DNA from: Pseudomonas sp. Q1-7
Lineage (GTDB): Bacteria > Pseudomonadota > Gammaproteobacteria > Pseudomonadales > Pseudomonadaceae
Assembly (NCBI RefSeq): GCF_028010285.1
Contig: NZ_CP116304.1
Coordinates: forward strand, 1,008,501 to 1,072,500
Direction: 5' to 3'
DNA length: 64,000 bases
This document shows positions 30,947 through 39,644 of the stretch, in pieces (the stretch's first letter is position 1; the number at the start of each line of letters is the position of its first letter). A program made the position numbers and the translations under genes. Under the pieces are notes generated by a model. It had not been told where the DNA came from and ran no database searches. It worked only from the letters and a program-made list of their open reading frames with translations.

Positions 30947-31495
30947 TCAGGGCAGCGGCGCGAAGGGCGAGCCGCCGTCGGCGGCCTGCAGTTCCAGCAG
31001 GTAGTTGCGGAAGATCTGGCCCAGCACCTGGGTGGCGATTTCCAGCTCGTCGGTACGCATCTGCGCGGCCACCAGGTCGGCGCTGTCCATTGCTTCGTCC
31101 GAACCGTTCACCGCCGCCATCTTCAGCACGATGTAGGCCTGCACATTGTTGGCCGGCACGCCTTCGCCCCGGAAGAACATGTTGCCCAGCCGCAGTTGCG
31201 CCTGCGCATGGCCCTTGAGGGATGCCTGCTCGAACCATTGCAGGGCCTGGGCCAGGTCGCGCGGGGTGCGTTTGCCGTCGTAGTAGAACTCGCCGAGTTC
31301 GTACTGGGCTTCGGCATCGCCGCTCTGGGCGGCCTGCTGGCAGGCGGAAACGGCTTCCGAGAGGTTCTCCGGCAGGCTGTTCAGGCTGCAGCGGCCGGTG
31401 GCAGGAATCAGCAGGGAGTTACCGCCGGCATTGGCCAGCAGCGGCAGGGAGAGCAACAGGCAGCCCAGGATCAGGGCGCGGCCGGTGCGGTTCAT
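30947..31495 (-). CDS. Secreted Sel1/TPR repeat protein
   Basis: About 182 residues. A signal peptide (hydrophobic 8-22, ANA cleavage site) is followed by Sel1-like repeats: SGDAEAQYELGEFYYDGKR and KGHAQAQLRLGNMFFRGEG. Sel1 repeats mediate protein contacts; the role is unknown. ATG at 31495 is preferred over GTG at 31504. Convergent with the DUF1820 gene, 27 nt apart. Confidence 0.75.
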   Translation of the reverse strand: MNRTGRALILGCLLLSLPLLANAGGNSLLIPATGRCSLNSLPENLSEAVSACQQAAQSGDAEAQYELGEFYYDGKRTPRDLAQALQWFEQASLKGHAQAQLRLGNMFFRGEGVPANNVQAYIVLKMAAVNGSDEAMDSADLVAAQMRTDELEIATQVLGQIFRNYLLELQAADGGSPFAPLP

Positions 31496-31692
31496 GGGGA
31501 TCACAGCGCCTCGGAAGCAGTGCGGGCATCATGCCCGGCCGGCGAAAAACGCGCCGACCGTCACATTATGAAATAAGCCGGGACGATCTTACAAAGCCTT
31601 TACGGGGGTGGCGGCGTCGGGGCGTCCGGGCGGCGCGTGAGCGGCGTGGCGCGGGGCGGTTTGCTGTAACGAATGGATAACAGATGGGCCGA

Positions 31693-31721
31693 CCCGGCCC
31701 GCGCAGGGTGCGCTGGCCGGG
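31693..31721 (-). terminator. Hairpin downstream of hemL
   Basis: CCCGGCC pairs with GGCCGGG and, within, GCGCA pairs with TGCGC around a GGG loop; 12 nt after the hemL stop. No T run follows. The rest of 31505-31733 shows no gene. Confidence 0.5.
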
Positions 31722-31733
31722 CGGTGAGCGGGC

Positions 31734-33023
31734 TCAGGCCTGCTTGAGCCTGGAGAAGGCGCGCTCGGCAGCGTCCAGGGTGATCGCCAGTTCCTGGTCA
31801 CCGTGGGCGATGGAGGTGAAGCCCGCTTCGTACGCGCTCGGCGCCAGGTACACGCCGCCCGCCAGCATCAGGTGGAAGAAGTGCTTGAAGCGTTCGGCGT
31901 CGCTGGCCATCACATCCTGGAAGGTGATGATGTCGTCGGCGCCACTGAAGTAGAGACCGAACATGCCGCCCGCCTGGGTGGTGACGAAGGGGATGCCGGC
32001 GGCATCGGCGCGTTGTTGCAGGCCGTCGAGCATGCGGGTGGTGTAGTCGGTCAGCTCGGCGTGGAATCCCGGGCGGCTGATCAGCTTCAGGGTGGTCAGA
32101 CCGGCGGCCATGGCCAGCGGGTTACCGGAAAGGGTGCCGGCCTGGTAGACCGGGCCCAGCGGGGCGATGTGGGACATGATTTCGCGTTTGCCGCCGAAGC
32201 AGCCCACCGGCATGCCGCCGCCGATGATCTTGCCGAAGGTGGAGAGATCCGGGGTGATGCCGTAGTAGGCCTGGGCGCCGCCGAGGGCGACGCGGAAGCC
32301 GGTCATCACTTCGTCGAAGATCAGCACCACGCCGTGTTGGTCGCAGAGGCGGCGCAGGCCTTCGAGGAAACCTGGCGCCGGCGGTACGCAGTTCATGTTG
32401 CCGGCCACCGGCTCGACGATGATGCAGGCGACTTCGTTGCCGACGTCGGCCAGGGTCTTTTCCACTGCTTCGATATCGTTGAACGGCAGGGTCAGGGTGT
32501 GCTGGGCGAAGGCCGCCGGCACGCCCGGGGAGCTGGGCACGCCCAGGGTCAGGGCGCCGGAACCGGCTTTCACCAGCAGGGAGTCGGAGTGGCCGTGGTA
32601 GCAGCCCTCGAACTTGATGATGCTGTCGCGGCCGGTGAAGCCACGGGCCAGACGGATGGCGCTCATGGTGGCCTCGGTGCCGGAGCTGACCATGCGCACC
32701 ATTTCCATGGACGGCACCAGGGCGCAGACCAGGTCGGCCATTTCCACTTCCAGCGCGGTCGGTGCGCCGTAGGACAGGCCGTGGTCCAGTTGCTTGCGCA
32801 CGGCGTCCAGTACGTCCGGGTGGCTGTGGCCGAGGATCATCGGGCCCCAGGAGCCGACGTAGTCCACATAGCGCTTGTCGTCCTCGTCCGTCACGTAGGC
32901 GCCTTCCGCGTGCTTGAAGAACAGCGGCGTGCCACCGACGCTCTTGAAGGCGCGGACCGGCGAGTTGACGCCGCCAGGGATGTGTTTCTGGGCGTTGGCG
33001 AAGAGGGTTTCGGAACGGGACAT
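31734..33023 (-). CDS. hemL: Glutamate-1-semialdehyde 2,1-aminomutase
   Basis: A 429-residue PLP enzyme that makes 5-aminolevulinate for heme. Seen are [12 protein letters not shown] near the N-terminus, [23 protein letters not shown], and the PLP lysine in [18 protein letters not shown] at 33023 with a GAGAG sequence upstream. Follows thiE by 30 nt; thiamine and heme genes share the transcript. Confidence 0.97.
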   Translation of the reverse strand: MSRSETLFANAQKHIPGGVNSPVRAFKSVGGTPLFFKHAEGAYVTDEDDKRYVDYVGSWGPMILGHSHPDVLDAVRKQLDHGLSYGAPTALEVEMADLVCALVPSMEMVRMVSSGTEATMSAIRLARGFTGRDSIIKFEGCYHGHSDSLLVKAGSGALTLGVPSSPGVPAAFAQHTLTLPFNDIEAVEKTLADVGNEVACIIVEPVAGNMNCVPPAPGFLEGLRRLCDQHGVVLIFDEVMTGFRVALGGAQAYYGITPDLSTFGKIIGGGMPVGCFGGKREIMSHIAPLGPVYQAGTLSGNPLAMAAGLTTLKLISRPGFHAELTDYTTRMLDGLQQRADAAGIPFVTTQAGGMFGLYFSGADDIITFQDVMASDAERFKHFFHLMLAGGVYLAPSAYEAGFTSIAHGDQELAITLDAAERAFSRLKQA

Positions 33024-33053
33024 GGCAGGTCTCTCTTTCAAGCGAATTCGGGA

Positions 33054-33683
33054 TCAGGCGGCGTCGAACAGCGCGCTGAAGGCGCGGGCGCGGCGTTCCA
33101 CCTCGGCGGCCGAGTCGGCGCCGAACAGGGCGTGGATCACCGCGACCATGCTGGCGCCGCGGGCGATCAGCTCGGGGGCGTTATCCAGGGTCACGCCGCC
33201 GATGGCGACGATGGGGGCCTGGAAGCGATTCCGGGCCTGCTCCAGCAGGTCCAGGGTGGCGGCGGGCGCGCCCGGCTTGGTCTGGGAATTGTAGAAGCGG
33301 CCGAAGGCGATGTAGCTGGCACCTTCCCTGATGGCCGCGTCGGCCAAGTCGAGGCTGGCGTGGCAGGTGCCGCCGATGATCGCCTGGCGACCGAGCAGGG
33401 CGCGGGCGGCGGCCAGGGAGCCATCGCTCTGGCCCAAATGGAGGCCGACACCCAGTCGAGCGGCCAGTTCGGCGTCATCGTTGATGATCAACTGGGCACC
33501 ATGGCGGGCGCACAGCTCGCCCAGGGCCTCGGCTTCGCGCAGGCGACGGGCTTCGTCGCTGGATTTGTCGCGGTACTGCAGCAGCTTGGCGCCACCCTTG
33601 AGGGCCGCTTCCACGAAGGGCAGTAGCTTGCCGCCGGCCAGCAACTGGCTGTCGGTGATGGCATAGAGACCACGGAGTTTCAT
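33054..33683 (-). CDS. thiE: Thiamine-phosphate synthase
   Basis: A 209-residue TIM-barrel enzyme joining HMP-pyrophosphate and thiazole phosphate. Signatures: [33 protein letters not shown] (GLHLGQSD), [18 protein letters not shown]. Its ATG overlaps the thiD stop (ATGA). No THI-box (TPP riboswitch) is seen upstream of thiD. Confidence 0.95.
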   Translation of the reverse strand: MKLRGLYAITDSQLLAGGKLLPFVEAALKGGAKLLQYRDKSSDEARRLREAEALGELCARHGAQLIINDDAELAARLGVGLHLGQSDGSLAAARALLGRQAIIGGTCHASLDLADAAIREGASYIAFGRFYNSQTKPGAPAATLDLLEQARNRFQAPIVAIGGVTLDNAPELIARGASMVAVIHALFGADSAAEVERRARAFSALFDAA

Positions 33684-34477
33684 TGGCAGAAGTCCAGCGG
33701 CAGGCGACGCGGCACGTACTGGCCGTGGCCGGGTTGTTCGGCGTCACGCAGGGTGCGCCAGGTGTAGTCGAGGGCGCTGCGCACGGCGCTGGACAGTTCT
33801 TCGCCCAGGGCCAGGCGGCCGGAGAGGGCGCTGGCCAGGGTGCAGCCGGAGCCGTGGTAGCTGCCCGGCAGGCGCTGGCAGGTGAAGGTGTGGTGCTCGC
33901 CGTTCCGGGTGTAGAGACGGTTGTGGACTTCGGTCTCGTCGCCGTGGCCGCCGGTGATCAGCAGGTTGCGGCAGAAGGGCAGGAGCTTTTCCGCGCACTG
34001 GTCCGGCGTGCCGTCGGGCAGCTCGGCGAGGATGCGCGCTTCCGGCAGGTTCGGGGTGGCGATGGTGGCCACCGGCAGCAGGCGTTCGCGGATCGCATAG
34101 CCGACTTCGTCCTTGCCCAGGGCGCCGCCGCCGCCGGCACGCAGTACCGGGTCGCAGACCAGCGGTACGCCCGGCAGGGACTGCATGATTTCCAGGACGG
34201 TTTCGACCATTTCCACCGAGCCGAGCATGCCCAGCTTGACGGCGGCCACCGGCAGGTCGGCGATCACGGCGCGGGCCTGGGCCAGCACCCATTCGCGGTC
34301 GAGGACGCGGAAGTCGGAAACGTTGACGGTATCCTGCACGGTCAGGGCGGTCACCGCCGGGGCGGCGTGGCAGCCTTGCGCGATCAGGGCTTCGATATCC
34401 GCCTGGAGGCCGGCGCCACCACTGGGGTCGTGGCCGGAAAGGCAGAGGACTACGGGGCGAGAGTGGGTCGTTTTCAT
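33680..34477 (-). CDS. thiD: Hydroxymethylpyrimidine (phosphate) kinase ThiD
   Basis: A 265-residue ribokinase-fold kinase for HMP and HMP-phosphate in thiamine synthesis. Seen: [18 protein letters not shown] at the N-terminus, [28 protein letters not shown], and the anion-hole motif [10 protein letters not shown]. The ATG at 34477 gives the family start; the open frame runs on far upstream through the ladS complement but is not coding there. Divergent from ladS. Confidence 0.95.
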   Translation of the reverse strand: MKTTHSRPVVLCLSGHDPSGGAGLQADIEALIAQGCHAAPAVTALTVQDTVNVSDFRVLDREWVLAQARAVIADLPVAAVKLGMLGSVEMVETVLEIMQSLPGVPLVCDPVLRAGGGGALGKDEVGYAIRERLLPVATIATPNLPEARILAELPDGTPDQCAEKLLPFCRNLLITGGHGDETEVHNRLYTRNGEHHTFTCQRLPGSYHGSGCTLASALSGRLALGEELSSAVRSALDYTWRTLRDAEQPGHGQYVPRRLPLDFCQ

Positions 34478-34729
34478 GGTCGGCGAGCTTACCACTAAAC
34501 ACCCCGCCGGGCCGCACCGGCGGCGCTTTGCCCCAGGGTGACCGGCGGCGGTTCCGTTCGTCGGGCTGAAAGGGCCGGAATAGAGCTGTTGCCGTGTGAT
34601 AGCAAAGTGCAGCTTCCCGCGGGCTTGTGCTGTGCTAGAGTGCGGTTTTTGAACAACCTGGCCCTGGATGGCGCGTCGGATAAGGAGGTGGGACTCCCGG
34701 ACGCGGTCAGGCGGCCATTGCGGGGCTGC
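34478..34729. promoter_or_regulatory. Divergent thiD / ladS intergenic region
   Basis: A 252-nt non-coding stretch. On the minus side, a TAAGCT-like hexamer sits close to the thiD start. On the + side, GTGCTAGAGTG near 34631-34641 could hold the ladS -10 box, and the following leader is rich in GGA. No riboswitch was recognised. Confidence 0.45.
34666..34701 (+). promoter_or_regulatory. GGA cluster in the ladS leader (candidate RsmA/CsrA site)
   Basis: Five GGA triplets occur in 36 nt (34666, 34678, 34684, 34691, 34699). One lies in the loop of a GGAG-GTGGGA-CTCC hairpin (34684-34697), close to the GGA-in-hexaloop layout preferred by RsmA. A perfect Shine-Dalgarno-like AAGGAGGT (34682-34689) has no start codon at proper distance, which argues for a regulatory use. 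Confidence 0.45.
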
Positions 34730-37126
34730 ATGCGTATCCTCCTTTTCCTTACTCTCTGCCTGCTGACGGGCCTGGCCAATGCCGTGGCCTTCGATGAGCA
34801 GTTGCACAGCCTTCCGCTGGGCCAGCACATGGACGTCTTCGAGGACGTGCGTGGCGACGCTGAAATCGACGACATCACGTCCCCGGCCCTGGAGGGGAGT
34901 TTTCGCCGCAACGAGAAAGCGGTGCTCAATGCCGGTTATTCGCGTTCGGTGTTCTGGCTGCGCATCGACCTGGACTACCGCCCGCGCGACAAGGGCGGCC
35001 AGCGGGAGTGGCTGCTGGAGCTGGCCTATCCGCCGCTGGACCACCTCGACCTCTACCTGCCTGATGGCCAGGGTGGCTACCGCCTCGCGCAACGCACCGG
35101 CGATGCGCTGCCGTTCGACAGCCGGGAGATCAGGCAGAACAACTACATCTTCAGCGTTGCCCTGCAACCCAACGAGAGCAAGCGCATCTACCTGCGCCTG
35201 CAGAGCGAAGGGTCCATCCAGGCGCCGCTGACGCTCTGGTCGCCCCAGGCCTTTCTCGAAGAGCAGCCGGAACGCATCTATGTACTCGGCATCATCTACG
35301 GCGTGCTGCTGGTGATGCTGTTCTACAACCTGTTCATCTTCCTCAGCGTCCGCGACACCAGTTACCTCTATTACATCCTCTATATCGCGTCGTTCGGGCT
35401 CTATCAGATCTCGGTCAATGGCGCCGGCATCCAGTACTTCTGGCCGGAAAACCCCTGGTGGGCCAATGCCGCGACTCCCTTCCTGATCGGTTCGGCGGCG
35501 CTTTTCGGCTGCCAGTTCGCCCGCAGCTTCCTGCACACCGCCGAGCACAGCCCCTGGGTCGACCGCGCACTGCTCGGCCTGATGGCACTGGGGGGACTGG
35601 CGATGGTCCTGGCGTTGACCGCCAGCTACGGCCTGGCCCTGCGCCTGGCCACTTCCCTGGCGTTGATCTTCACCGTGGTGATCTTCTCCGCCGGCGTGCT
35701 GGCCTGGCTGCGGGGCATGCGGGTGGCGCGCTATTTCATCATCGCCTGGAGCACTTTCCTCCTCGGCGGCGCCATCAACACGCTGATGGTGCTGGGCTAC
35801 CTGCCGAACGTCTTCCTCACCATGTACGCCAGCCAGATCGGCTCGGCACTGGAAGTGGGGCTGCTGTCCCTGGCCCTGGCCGACCGCATCAACGCAATGA
35901 AGGAAGAGCGCACGCGCATCCTCCAGGACGCAGGCCGCAAGCTGGAAGCGCTCAACCAGGAGCTGGCCAACAGCAACCGCCTGAAGGACGAGTTCCTCGC
36001 CACCGTCACCCATGAGCTGCGCACCCCGATGAATGGTGTGATCGGTTCCCTCGAGCTGATGCAGACCCTGCCGCTGGACGACGAACTGGATCAGTACCAG
36101 CGCACTGCCGCCGGCTCGGCGCGGGACATGATGCGCCTGGTCAACGACATTCTCGCCATGACCGAGTTGCAGGCCGGCAAGCTCTACCCCCGGCGCGAGC
36201 CTTTCAGCCTGCGTGGTCTGATCGACAGCCTGCGGGTACAGTTCGCCCCGCGCGCCGAGGAAAAGGGCCTGGACTTCGACCTGGAACTCGACCACAAGCT
36301 GCCGGATACCCTGGAAGGTGACGCCGGTAAGCTGGCCCAGGCCCTGGGTTATCTGCTGGACAACGCCATCAAGTTCACCAGCCGCGGCCGCGTCGGCCTG
36401 CGGGTCGGCGGACGGGCTTCCGCCGAGGGCAGTGTGGCGTTGAGCATCGACGTCACGGATACCGGCATCGGCTTCGCCACCCCGCCGGATGGCCTGATCT
36501 ATCGGCGCTTCTACCAGCTCGATGGGTCCATGACCCGTGAATACGGCGGCCTGGGCATCGGACTCGCCCTCAGCCAGCAATTGGTCGCGCTGCTCGGCGG
36601 CACGCTTTCCCACCAGTCCGCGCCGGGACAAGGCAGCACCTTTACGCTGACGTTGAGCCTGACCCTGCCGGCGCAGGCCCAGGTCATCCCTCTGCGCCGT
36701 TCCGGCGGTCAGCCCCAGCGTCGTCCGGAGCAATGCACCGTGCTGGTGGTGGAGGACAACGCCATCAACCAGTTGGTCACCCGCGGCATGCTGCTCAAGC
36801 TCGGCTATCGCGTGCGTACCGCCGACAACGGCGCCGAAGCCCTCGAACAGATCCGCCGCGAGAAGATCGATGCCGTGCTGCTGGATTGCCAGATGCCGGT
36901 CATGGACGGCTTCGCCACCTGCCGCGCCCTGCGCGCCATGCCCGGCTGCGCTGACCTGCCGGTGCTGGCCATCACCGCCCACAGCCACAGCGGCGACCGC
37001 GAGCGCTGCCTGGCAGCGGGCATGAGCGACTACATGGCCAAGCCGGTGAAGTTCGAAGAGTTGCGAGCGCTGTTGAATGACTGGCTGTTGTGCAAGCCGG
37101 TGGAAAGCGCCACATCGCTCGGCTGA
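34730..37126 (+). CDS. ladS: LadS-type hybrid sensor histidine kinase
   Basis: A 798-residue hybrid kinase. Signal peptide (1-20, cleaved after ANAVA); periplasmic 7TMR-DISMED2 domain (about 25-175); seven-helix 7TMR-DISM block (about 183-385); HisKA with His428 in THELRTPMNG; HATPase with DNAIKFT (544-550), DTGIGF and GGLGIGLAL; REC domain with Asp719 in LLDCQMPVMDG and Lys771. This is the LadS layout, which feeds phosphate to the GacS-GacA-Rsm switch from planktonic to biofilm life and lacks its own HPt. Start at 34730 chosen for the signal peptide. Confidence 0.9.
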   Translation: MRILLFLTLCLLTGLANAVAFDEQLHSLPLGQHMDVFEDVRGDAEIDDITSPALEGSFRRNEKAVLNAGYSRSVFWLRIDLDYRPRDKGGQREWLLELAYPPLDHLDLYLPDGQGGYRLAQRTGDALPFDSREIRQNNYIFSVALQPNESKRIYLRLQSEGSIQAPLTLWSPQAFLEEQPERIYVLGIIYGVLLVMLFYNLFIFLSVRDTSYLYYILYIASFGLYQISVNGAGIQYFWPENPWWANAATPFLIGSAALFGCQFARSFLHTAEHSPWVDRALLGLMALGGLAMVLALTASYGLALRLATSLALIFTVVIFSAGVLAWLRGMRVARYFIIAWSTFLLGGAINTLMVLGYLPNVFLTMYASQIGSALEVGLLSLALADRINAMKEERTRILQDAGRKLEALNQELANSNRLKDEFLATVTHELRTPMNGVIGSLELMQTLPLDDELDQYQRTAAGSARDMMRLVNDILAMTELQAGKLYPRREPFSLRGLIDSLRVQFAPRAEEKGLDFDLELDHKLPDTLEGDAGKLAQALGYLLDNAIKFTSRGRVGLRVGGRASAEGSVALSIDVTDTGIGFATPPDGLIYRRFYQLDGSMTREYGGLGIGLALSQQLVALLGGTLSHQSAPGQGSTFTLTLSLTLPAQAQVIPLRRSGGQPQRRPEQCTVLVVEDNAINQLVTRGMLLKLGYRVRTADNGAEALEQIRREKIDAVLLDCQMPVMDGFATCRALRAMPGCADLPVLAITAHSHSGDRERCLAAGMSDYMAKPVKFEELRALLNDWLLCKPVESATSLG

Positions 37127-37187
37127 TCCTTCACCTTGGCGGCATTTTTGTCGCTGTTCGCGGCCAATATCCCGCTTTCTGCAAAGT

Positions 37188-37227
37188 CTGAATCCTGATT
37201 CACTGAAATGAGTGAATCAGGATTCAG
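37188..37227 (+). promoter_or_regulatory. Double-dyad operator upstream of the tetR gene
   Basis: A perfect 17-bp inverted repeat (37188-37204 and 37211-37227, 6-nt spacer). Each arm is itself a palindrome of the form TGAATC-N2-GATTCA (37189-37202 and 37213-37226), with centres 24 bp apart. The second dyad covers the ribosome-binding sequence and ends four nt before the tetR ATG. Two TetR dimers could bind and shut off the operon. Confidence 0.8.
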
Positions 37228-37230
37228 ATC

Positions 37231-37878
37231 ATGGCCTATCGCACCACCGCTTCCCGAATCGATCGTGACCAGGCATTGCGCAGCCGCATCCTGGCCTGTG
37301 CCCATGCACGGGTGGTGGAGGGCGGGTTCGCGGCCCTGACCATGCAGGCCCTGGCCGAGGACGTCGGCATCGCCACCGGCAGCCTCTATCGCCACTTCGG
37401 CAACAAGGGCGAGCTGGCGGCGGAAGTCTTCGCCCAGGCCAGCCAGCTGGAAGTGGACAGCCTGGCCGAGGTGCTGCGCGGTGAGGGCTCGGCCGCCGAG
37501 CGCCTGGCCCGTGGGCTGCGCCAGTTCGCCGCGCGTGCCTGGCACAGTCGGCGCTTGGCCTTCGCCCTGATCGCCGAACCGGTGGATGCGCAAGTGGACG
37601 AGCAGCGCCTGCTCTATCGCGAAGCCTACGCCGACCTGTTCTGCGCGCTGCTGGCGGATGGCCAGGCGCGCGGTGAGTTCCAGGTGCCATCCATTTCCCT
37701 GACCGCGGCCTGCCTGGTCGGCGCCATCGCCGAATCCCTGGTCGGCCCGCTGTCCCCGCCCGCCCGCGCCCTGCGCGAGGCCGGACAGCGGCCGGACGAC
37801 CTCGAGGCCGTCTGCGCCAACCTCGTCACTTTCTGCCTGCGCGCCCTGGGCGCCAGCCAAACTGCCCTGGAGACCTGA
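37231..37878 (+). CDS. TetR-family transcriptional regulator
   Basis: A 215-residue repressor. The N-terminal helix-turn-helix is seen at about 40-60 (AEDVGIATGSLYRHFGNKGEL); the C-terminal ligand domain is helical and not assignable. It starts four nt after a double palindrome and is followed after one base by an AidB-like acyl-CoA dehydrogenase gene, so autoregulation of a two-gene operon is likely. Confidence 0.9.
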   Translation: MAYRTTASRIDRDQALRSRILACAHARVVEGGFAALTMQALAEDVGIATGSLYRHFGNKGELAAEVFAQASQLEVDSLAEVLRGEGSAAERLARGLRQFAARAWHSRRLAFALIAEPVDAQVDEQRLLYREAYADLFCALLADGQARGEFQVPSISLTAACLVGAIAESLVGPLSPPARALREAGQRPDDLEAVCANLVTFCLRALGASQTALET

Positions 37879-37879
37879 G

Positions 37880-39529
37880 ATGAGCCTGCACGCGTTCGCC
37901 GAAACCCATGAAGTCTTCAACCAGGTGCCGCCACTGGATGGCGCCAACCTCTACCGTGTCGACCTGCCGCTGCAGGAGTGGGTGCGCCGCTACCAGGGTG
38001 GTTGGGCCGAAGGGCGCCTGGAGGCCTACGGCGCCCTGGCCGGCGGTCCGCTGATGGCGGCGGGCTTTCTCGCCAACGAGAACAAGCCGGTGTTCAAGAG
38101 CCATGACCGCTACGGGCACCGCATCGACCTGGTGGAGTTCCACCCGGCCTACCACGAGCTGATGCGGGCTTCCATCGAGCATGGCATTCCCTCCATGCCC
38201 TGGACCGACCCGCGCGCCGGCGCCCAGGTTGCCCGCGCCGGCCTGAGCTACCTGCACAGCCAGGCCGAGGCCGGCACCGGATGCCCGCTGACCATGACCT
38301 TCGCCAGCGTGCCGGCCCTGCGCCTGCAGCCGGAGATCGCCGAAAAGTGGCTGCCGAAGATCCTCTCCACCGAGTACGACCCGCGCAACCTGCCCATGGA
38401 GCAGAAGACCGGCCTCACCATCGGCATGGCCATGACCGAGAAACAGGGCGGCACCGACGTGCGCGCCAACACCACCCGCGCCCATCCCGTGGGAATTCCG
38501 GGGCCAGGCCAGGCCTACGAGCTGGTGGGGCACAAGTGGTTCTGCTCGGCGCCCATGTGCGATGCCTTCCTGACCCTGGCCTACACCGACAAGGGGCTGT
38601 CCTGCTTCCTGCTGCCGCGCCACCGCCCCGACGGCAGCCGCAACGCGTTCTACATCCAGCGCCTGAAGAACAAGCTGGGCAACTGGTCCAACGCCTCCAG
38701 CGAGGTGGAATACCGTGGCGCGCTGGCCTGGATGGTGGGCGAGGAAGGGCGCGGCGTGCCCACCATCATCGAGATGGTGGCGCTGACCCGCTTCGACTGC
38801 ATGATCGGCTCCAGCGCCCTGATGCGTCAGGCGCTGACCCAGGCCGCCCACCACTGCGCCCACCGCAAGGTCGGCGGGCGGGTACTGGCCGAGCAGCCGC
38901 TGATGCAGAACGTTCTGGCCGATCTGGCCCTGGAAAGCGAAGCCGCGCTGGCCCTGACCCTGCGCATGGGCCGTGCCCTGGACAGCGCCCACGACGAGCA
39001 GGAAGACAAGTTCGCCCGTCTGGTCACCGCCGTCGGCAAGTACTGGATCTGCAAACGCGCCCCCGCGATGATCAACGAGGCCGCCGAATGCCTGGGCGGC
39101 GCCGGCTACGTGGAGGACACCATCCTGCCGCGTCTCTACCGCGAGGCCCCGGTGAACTCCACCTGGGAAGGGTCCGGCAACGTGCAGTGCCTGGACGTGC
39201 TGCGGGCCCTGTCCAAGGAGCCGGGCGTGCTCGACGCGCTCTTCGCCGAGCTGGGCGATGGCCATGGCGATGCCCGTCTGGCGACGTTCATCGGCAACCT
39301 GAAAAAGGGTTTCGCCGACACCGCCGACATCCAGTACCGCGCCCGTCAGCTCACCGAAGACGTGGCCGTGGCGCTGCAGGCCAAGCTGCTGCTGGAAGCC
39401 GGCAACGCCACCGTCGCCGATGCCTTCATCGGCAGTCGCCTGGGCGGGCAGGGCCGCGTCTACGGCACCCTGCCGCGTGGCGCCGACGTCGAGGCGCTGG
39501 TGGCCCGTTCCACGCCGCACCTGGTGTGA
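37880..39529 (+). CDS. AidB-like acyl-CoA dehydrogenase
   Basis: A 549-residue flavoprotein of the acyl-CoA dehydrogenase superfamily, AidB branch (E. coli AidB has about 541 residues). Seen: GTGCPLTMTFASVPAL, GLTIGMAMTEKQGGTDVRANTTRA (flavin contact), LVGHKWFCSAP, EGRGVPTIIEMV, and ECLGGAGYVEDTILPRLYREAPVNSTWEG, with a C-terminal region typical of AidB. E. coli AidB belongs to the adaptive alkylation response; here control is by a TetR gene instead, so the inducer may differ. Confidence 0.85.
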   Translation: MSLHAFAETHEVFNQVPPLDGANLYRVDLPLQEWVRRYQGGWAEGRLEAYGALAGGPLMAAGFLANENKPVFKSHDRYGHRIDLVEFHPAYHELMRASIEHGIPSMPWTDPRAGAQVARAGLSYLHSQAEAGTGCPLTMTFASVPALRLQPEIAEKWLPKILSTEYDPRNLPMEQKTGLTIGMAMTEKQGGTDVRANTTRAHPVGIPGPGQAYELVGHKWFCSAPMCDAFLTLAYTDKGLSCFLLPRHRPDGSRNAFYIQRLKNKLGNWSNASSEVEYRGALAWMVGEEGRGVPTIIEMVALTRFDCMIGSSALMRQALTQAAHHCAHRKVGGRVLAEQPLMQNVLADLALESEAALALTLRMGRALDSAHDEQEDKFARLVTAVGKYWICKRAPAMINEAAECLGGAGYVEDTILPRLYREAPVNSTWEGSGNVQCLDVLRALSKEPGVLDALFAELGDGHGDARLATFIGNLKKGFADTADIQYRARQLTEDVAVALQAKLLLEAGNATVADAFIGSRLGGQGRVYGTLPRGADVEALVARSTPHLV

Positions 39530-39539
39530 CTCCGGGCTC

Positions 39540-39563
39540 GTGCCGCCTGTTTCGGGGCGGCAC
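39540..39563 (+). terminator. Hairpin after the AidB-like gene
   Basis: GTGCCGCC pairs with GGCGGCAC around an 8-nt loop, 10 nt after the stop. No immediate T run. Probably ends the tetR operon. Confidence 0.55.
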
Positions 39564-39599
39564 GGGCGGCGAAATTACCTGCCTTTTCGTTCTATGCCT

Positions 39600-39619
39600 T
39601 TGCCTGTCCGAGCAGGCAA
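39600..39619 (+). promoter_or_regulatory. Small inverted repeat in the amn leader
   Basis: TTGCCTG-N6-CAGGCAA, 26 nt upstream of the amn ATG. It could be an operator or a leader hairpin; no regulator is known to me. Confidence 0.35.
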
Positions 39620-39644
39620 GATAGGTCCAGAACGAACTGAAAGG

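Noticed and set aside
34682-34689. AAGGAGGT as the ladS ribosome-binding site
   Set aside because: No ATG, GTG or TTG stands at a suitable distance; the start with a signal peptide is 41 nt further downstream.
34478-34729. TPP riboswitch upstream of thiD
   Set aside because: No THI-box CTGAGA or the conserved paired regions are seen on the minus strand.
34478-36988. Long upstream extension of the thiD frame through the ladS complement
   Set aside because: ThiD begins cleanly at 34477; the extension is antisense to the intact ladS domains.
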